From Sphingomonadaceae bacterium (GTDB taxonomy: Bacteria; Pseudomonadota; Alphaproteobacteria; Sphingomonadales; Sphingomonadaceae): 7,323 nucleotides of DNA. Shown here piece by piece: positions 5,856 through 7,323 of this stretch; the first letter of the stretch is position 1; each line of letters starts with the position of its first letter. The notes under the pieces were generated by a model that did not search any database, was not told the origin of the DNA, and saw nothing but the letters and a program-made list of their open reading frames with translations. The translations under genes and the position numbers were made by a program. The stretch is taken from the NCBI GenBank assembly GCA_023384025.1, contig JAHDXX010000031.1, positions 11,952 to 19,274 on the forward strand. The letters run 5' to 3'.

Positions 5856-7157
5856 ATGATGGATGCCGCTGAAGTCGCGCGCCTCAAGGCGCTGATGGAA
5901 TGGGAAGCGACCCGCACCGCTCCGCCGGAGGGGTTCCCGGTGCTGCCCGACATGCCCGCTGCGCGCTATACCAGCCCCGAATACTACGCGCTGGAGCAGG
6001 AGCACGTGTTCCGCAAGTCGTGGCTGTTCGCCGGGCACCTGGACGAGATTCCCGAGCCGGGTTGCTACATGCGCTGGCACAACGCCGGCGATCCGATCGT
6101 GATCGTCCACGGCATGGATGGCACGGTCCGCGCGTTCTACAACACCTGCCGCCATCGCGGCGCGCCGGTGGTCACCCAAGACCGGGGCAAGGCCAGCCGC
6201 CTGATGTGCGGCTATCACAACTGGACCTACAAGACCGATGGCACACTGGTCGGCGTGCCATCGCGGCAGGATTTCCCGCCCACCTTCGACCTCACCTGTC
6301 GCAGCCTGATCCCGGTCCGGTGCGAGCTGTTCGGCAAGGTGATCTTTGTCAACTTCGACGACAACGCGATGCCGCTGCGCCAGTGGATGGGCCCGGTGGC
6401 GGACGAATGGGAAGAGTTCGGGTTTGACCGGGTGCGCCTCGCCGCGCGCCATTCGTTTGATCTGAACTGCAACTGGAAGGTGGCGATGGAGGCCAACATG
6501 GAGGTCTACCATGTCCCCTTCATCCACCCGAACACCGTTGCTCCGCTGGTCGATTCGAGCCGCAACCTCAACACCATCTATCCCAACGGCCACGCCCGGA
6601 TGCTCGCCCCCGCCCCGCGCCAGACAGACCGCGCGCACGTCCGCGCGATCGACAGCCCGCCGCAGTGGCAACAGATCGAGACGGTGGGCGAACTGGGCCG
6701 CACCTGCACGCAGAGCTACACCCTGTTCCCCAACTGGGTTTCACCGCTGTCGAACTACTTCATTCCGCCGCTGGTCTTCTGGCCGACCTCGCTCACCACC
6801 ACCCGGCTGGAGCTGGTGACCATGGCACTCGACTGGGGGGATGGCCCGACGCCGGACCTGTGGACCGTGCCCGACGAAACCCAGCCGAACGGGCGCCAGA
6901 TGAGCCCGATCATCCTTGAAGACACGCAGTTCGGCGAAGCGATCCAGCATTCGATGCAGTCTGCCGCATTCCGTTCGGTGCCGCTGTCCTACCAGGAAGC
7001 GCGCATCTATGCCTTCCATCAGGCCTGTGACCGGATGATCGGGGCCGAGCGGATTGCCCCGGAACTGCGGGTCGAGCCGGTCATCGGCCCGGAATGGACC
7101 TGGCCCAGCGACCCCCGAATCGCGCAGATGCAGGCCATGGCCGAGGCCGCCGAATGA
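5856..7157 (+). CDS. Rieske non-heme iron oxygenase, alpha (catalytic) subunit
   Basis: A 433-residue ring-hydroxylating-type oxygenase catalytic subunit, which uses electrons from a ferredoxin/reductase to activate O2 for hydroxylation or demethylation. The N-terminal Rieske domain binds a 2Fe-2S cluster through Cys98-x-His100 (NTCRHRGAP) and Cys118-x2-His121 (CGYHNWTYKTDG), with the usual 17-residue gap. The catalytic domain has NWKVAMEANMEVYHVPFIHP: iron ligands His219 and His224, and Glu216 at the electron-bridging place that is more often Asp. The third ligand is probably Asp356 in IILEDTQFGEAIQ. GGGAG lies 8 nt before ATG 5856; a second ATG follows at once (MM), so the start could be 5859. 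No beta subunit, ferredoxin or reductase gene is in the window, so it is either an alpha-only enzyme or its partners lie elsewhere. The substrate is not predictable; an aromatic or other xenobiotic acid is plausible given the neighbours. Confidence 0.95.
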   Translation: MMDAAEVARLKALMEWEATRTAPPEGFPVLPDMPAARYTSPEYYALEQEHVFRKSWLFAGHLDEIPEPGCYMRWHNAGDPIVIVHGMDGTVRAFYNTCRHRGAPVVTQDRGKASRLMCGYHNWTYKTDGTLVGVPSRQDFPPTFDLTCRSLIPVRCELFGKVIFVNFDDNAMPLRQWMGPVADEWEEFGFDRVRLAARHSFDLNCNWKVAMEANMEVYHVPFIHPNTVAPLVDSSRNLNTIYPNGHARMLAPAPRQTDRAHVRAIDSPPQWQQIETVGELGRTCTQSYTLFPNWVSPLSNYFIPPLVFWPTSLTTTRLELVTMALDWGDGPTPDLWTVPDETQPNGRQMSPIILEDTQFGEAIQHSMQSAAFRSVPLSYQEARIYAFHQACDRMIGAERIAPELRVEPVIGPEWTWPSDPRIAQMQAMAEAAE

Positions 7158-7187
7158 GCCGCGCCAGCACGCCCCCTGATGCAAAAA

Positions 7188-7200
7188 TGACGCAACGTCA
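7188..7200. repeat. Inverted repeat TGACG-N3-CGTCA, candidate operator
   Basis: Perfect 5-bp arms, TGACG (7188-7192) and CGTCA (7196-7200), separated by CAA. Directly upstream, TGATGCAA (7177-7184) repeats TGACGCAA (7188-7195) with one mismatch at an 11-bp offset, about one helical turn. The cluster lies about 30-50 bp upstream of the promoter-like CTAG at 7229, where a regulator of a rightward downstream gene could bind. Confidence 0.45.
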
Positions 7201-7234
7201 CCGCGGCGTTGGCGCCCTATTGCTTTTGCTAGAT

Positions 7235-7252
7235 GGCGCGTCCGGAGGCGCC
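7235..7252 (+). other. Short GC-rich hairpin in the oxygenase 3' flank
   Basis: GGCGC (7235-7239) pairs with GCGCC (7248-7252) around the loop GTCCGGAG. No T-tract follows on either strand, so it is not a convincing intrinsic terminator. It could shape a 5' leader transcript starting near 7235. Confidence 0.3.
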
Positions 7253-7323
7253 TCATAGAGTGTGATGGTGGCGGGAAACCCGCTCGGGAGAAACGCGGAC
7301 GGGGGCCTAACACCTGCCGCACT

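Larger units (their letters stand above)
7158..7323 (+). other. Non-coding 3' flank with inverted repeats; possible leader of an unseen downstream gene
   Basis: No confident gene follows the oxygenase in these 166 bases. In order they hold: the inverted repeat TGACG-CAA-CGTCA (7188-7200); a CTAG in TTTTGCTAGATGG (7229-7232) like those upstream of the other genes; a hairpin GGCGC/GCGCC (7235-7239 with 7248-7252, 8-nt loop); and a second short hairpin GCGGG-AAA-CCCGC (7271-7283). No T-run follows any stem, so no standard Rho-independent terminator is seen. A frame starting GTG-ATG-GTG at 7262-7270 is open to the window end (MVAGNPLGRNADGG...). It has no well-placed ribosome site (GGAGG at 7244 is too far) and uses the rare CTA codon, so it is not called as a gene. 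The region may instead be the leader of a gene beyond the edge. Confidence 0.4.

Noticed and set aside
5766..6671. Long minus-strand open frame (301 codons) opposite the Rieske oxygenase
   Set aside because: It lies antisense to a gene with all expected motifs. Its residue mix (many His, Arg, Asp and Val) is typical of a complementary frame in GC-rich DNA, and no family signature is visible.
7235..7283. Intrinsic terminator for the oxygenase gene
   Set aside because: Neither GC-rich stem is followed by a T-run on the plus strand.
7265..7323. Open frame from ATG 7265 to the window end
   Set aside because: It has no properly spaced ribosome site, is only about 19 codons long within the window, contains a rare CTA codon, and has no recognisable sequence. 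It is recorded only in the flank entry.
7262..7323. Known riboswitch (cobalamin, glycine, TPP, fluoride, SAM or guanidine class)
   Set aside because: I compared the conserved cores I know and found no matching set of motifs. The CGGGAGAAA stretch alone is not enough.

Overview
The window is GC-rich DNA with densely packed, often overlapping genes and strong third-position G/C bias. Its contents are typical of an accessory catabolic region in an alphaproteobacterium: a Rieske oxygenase alpha subunit, acyl-CoA dehydrogenase, two classical SDRs, a glutathione S-transferase and a Spinster-like MFS carrier. The protein styles fit Sphingomonadales (Novosphingobium, Sphingobium or Erythrobacteraceae type). 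That placement is inference from gene content and protein character. No rRNA, tRNA, CRISPR array, IS element or integrase was seen.

Layout, left to right. (1) 1-899, minus strand: two membrane-anchored bacterial-PH-domain proteins (YdbS-like, then YdbT-like cut by the window edge), overlapping by 4 nt. (2) 950-2119, minus: an acyl-CoA dehydrogenase of the LCAD/isovaleryl-CoA type by its catalytic-base position. (3) 2120-2249: a 130-bp divergent intergenic region. (4) 2250-3662, plus: glutathione S-transferase followed directly by an SDR whose GTG start abuts the GST stop. (5) 3659-5729, minus: a second SDR followed by an overlapping MFS transporter. This pair is convergent with the GST-SDR pair, and the facing stop codons share one CTAG. 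(6) 5730-5855: a second, 126-bp divergent intergenic region. (7) 5856-7157, plus: a Rieske oxygenase alpha subunit. (8) 7158-7323: no confident gene, but inverted repeats, a promoter-like element and a short open frame running off the edge.

How the genes may work together (inference). The MFS protein could import or export a lipophilic or aromatic acid substrate. The Rieske protein would hydroxylate or demethylate it. The two NAD(P)-dependent SDRs would oxidise alcohol intermediates, the acyl-CoA dehydrogenase would desaturate a CoA-activated side chain, and the GST would detoxify or carry out a glutathione-dependent step. The Rieske beta subunit, ferredoxin and reductase are not in the window, and the substrate cannot be read from the sequence. 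The PH-domain pair is probably unrelated housekeeping envelope function.

The most unusual signals are non-coding. The tetranucleotide CTAG appears seven times, never inside a coding sequence. It sits about 25-37 nt upstream of all four divergent gene starts, and two of those leaders also share the 9-mer CGCAATGCT. This points to a common promoter or operator element. I did not find a convincing wholly new system. The enzymes belong to known families, with some notable active-site variants: His for Asn in the second SDR, Glu for the bridging Asp in the Rieske oxygenase, and Gly at the MCAD catalytic Glu position.
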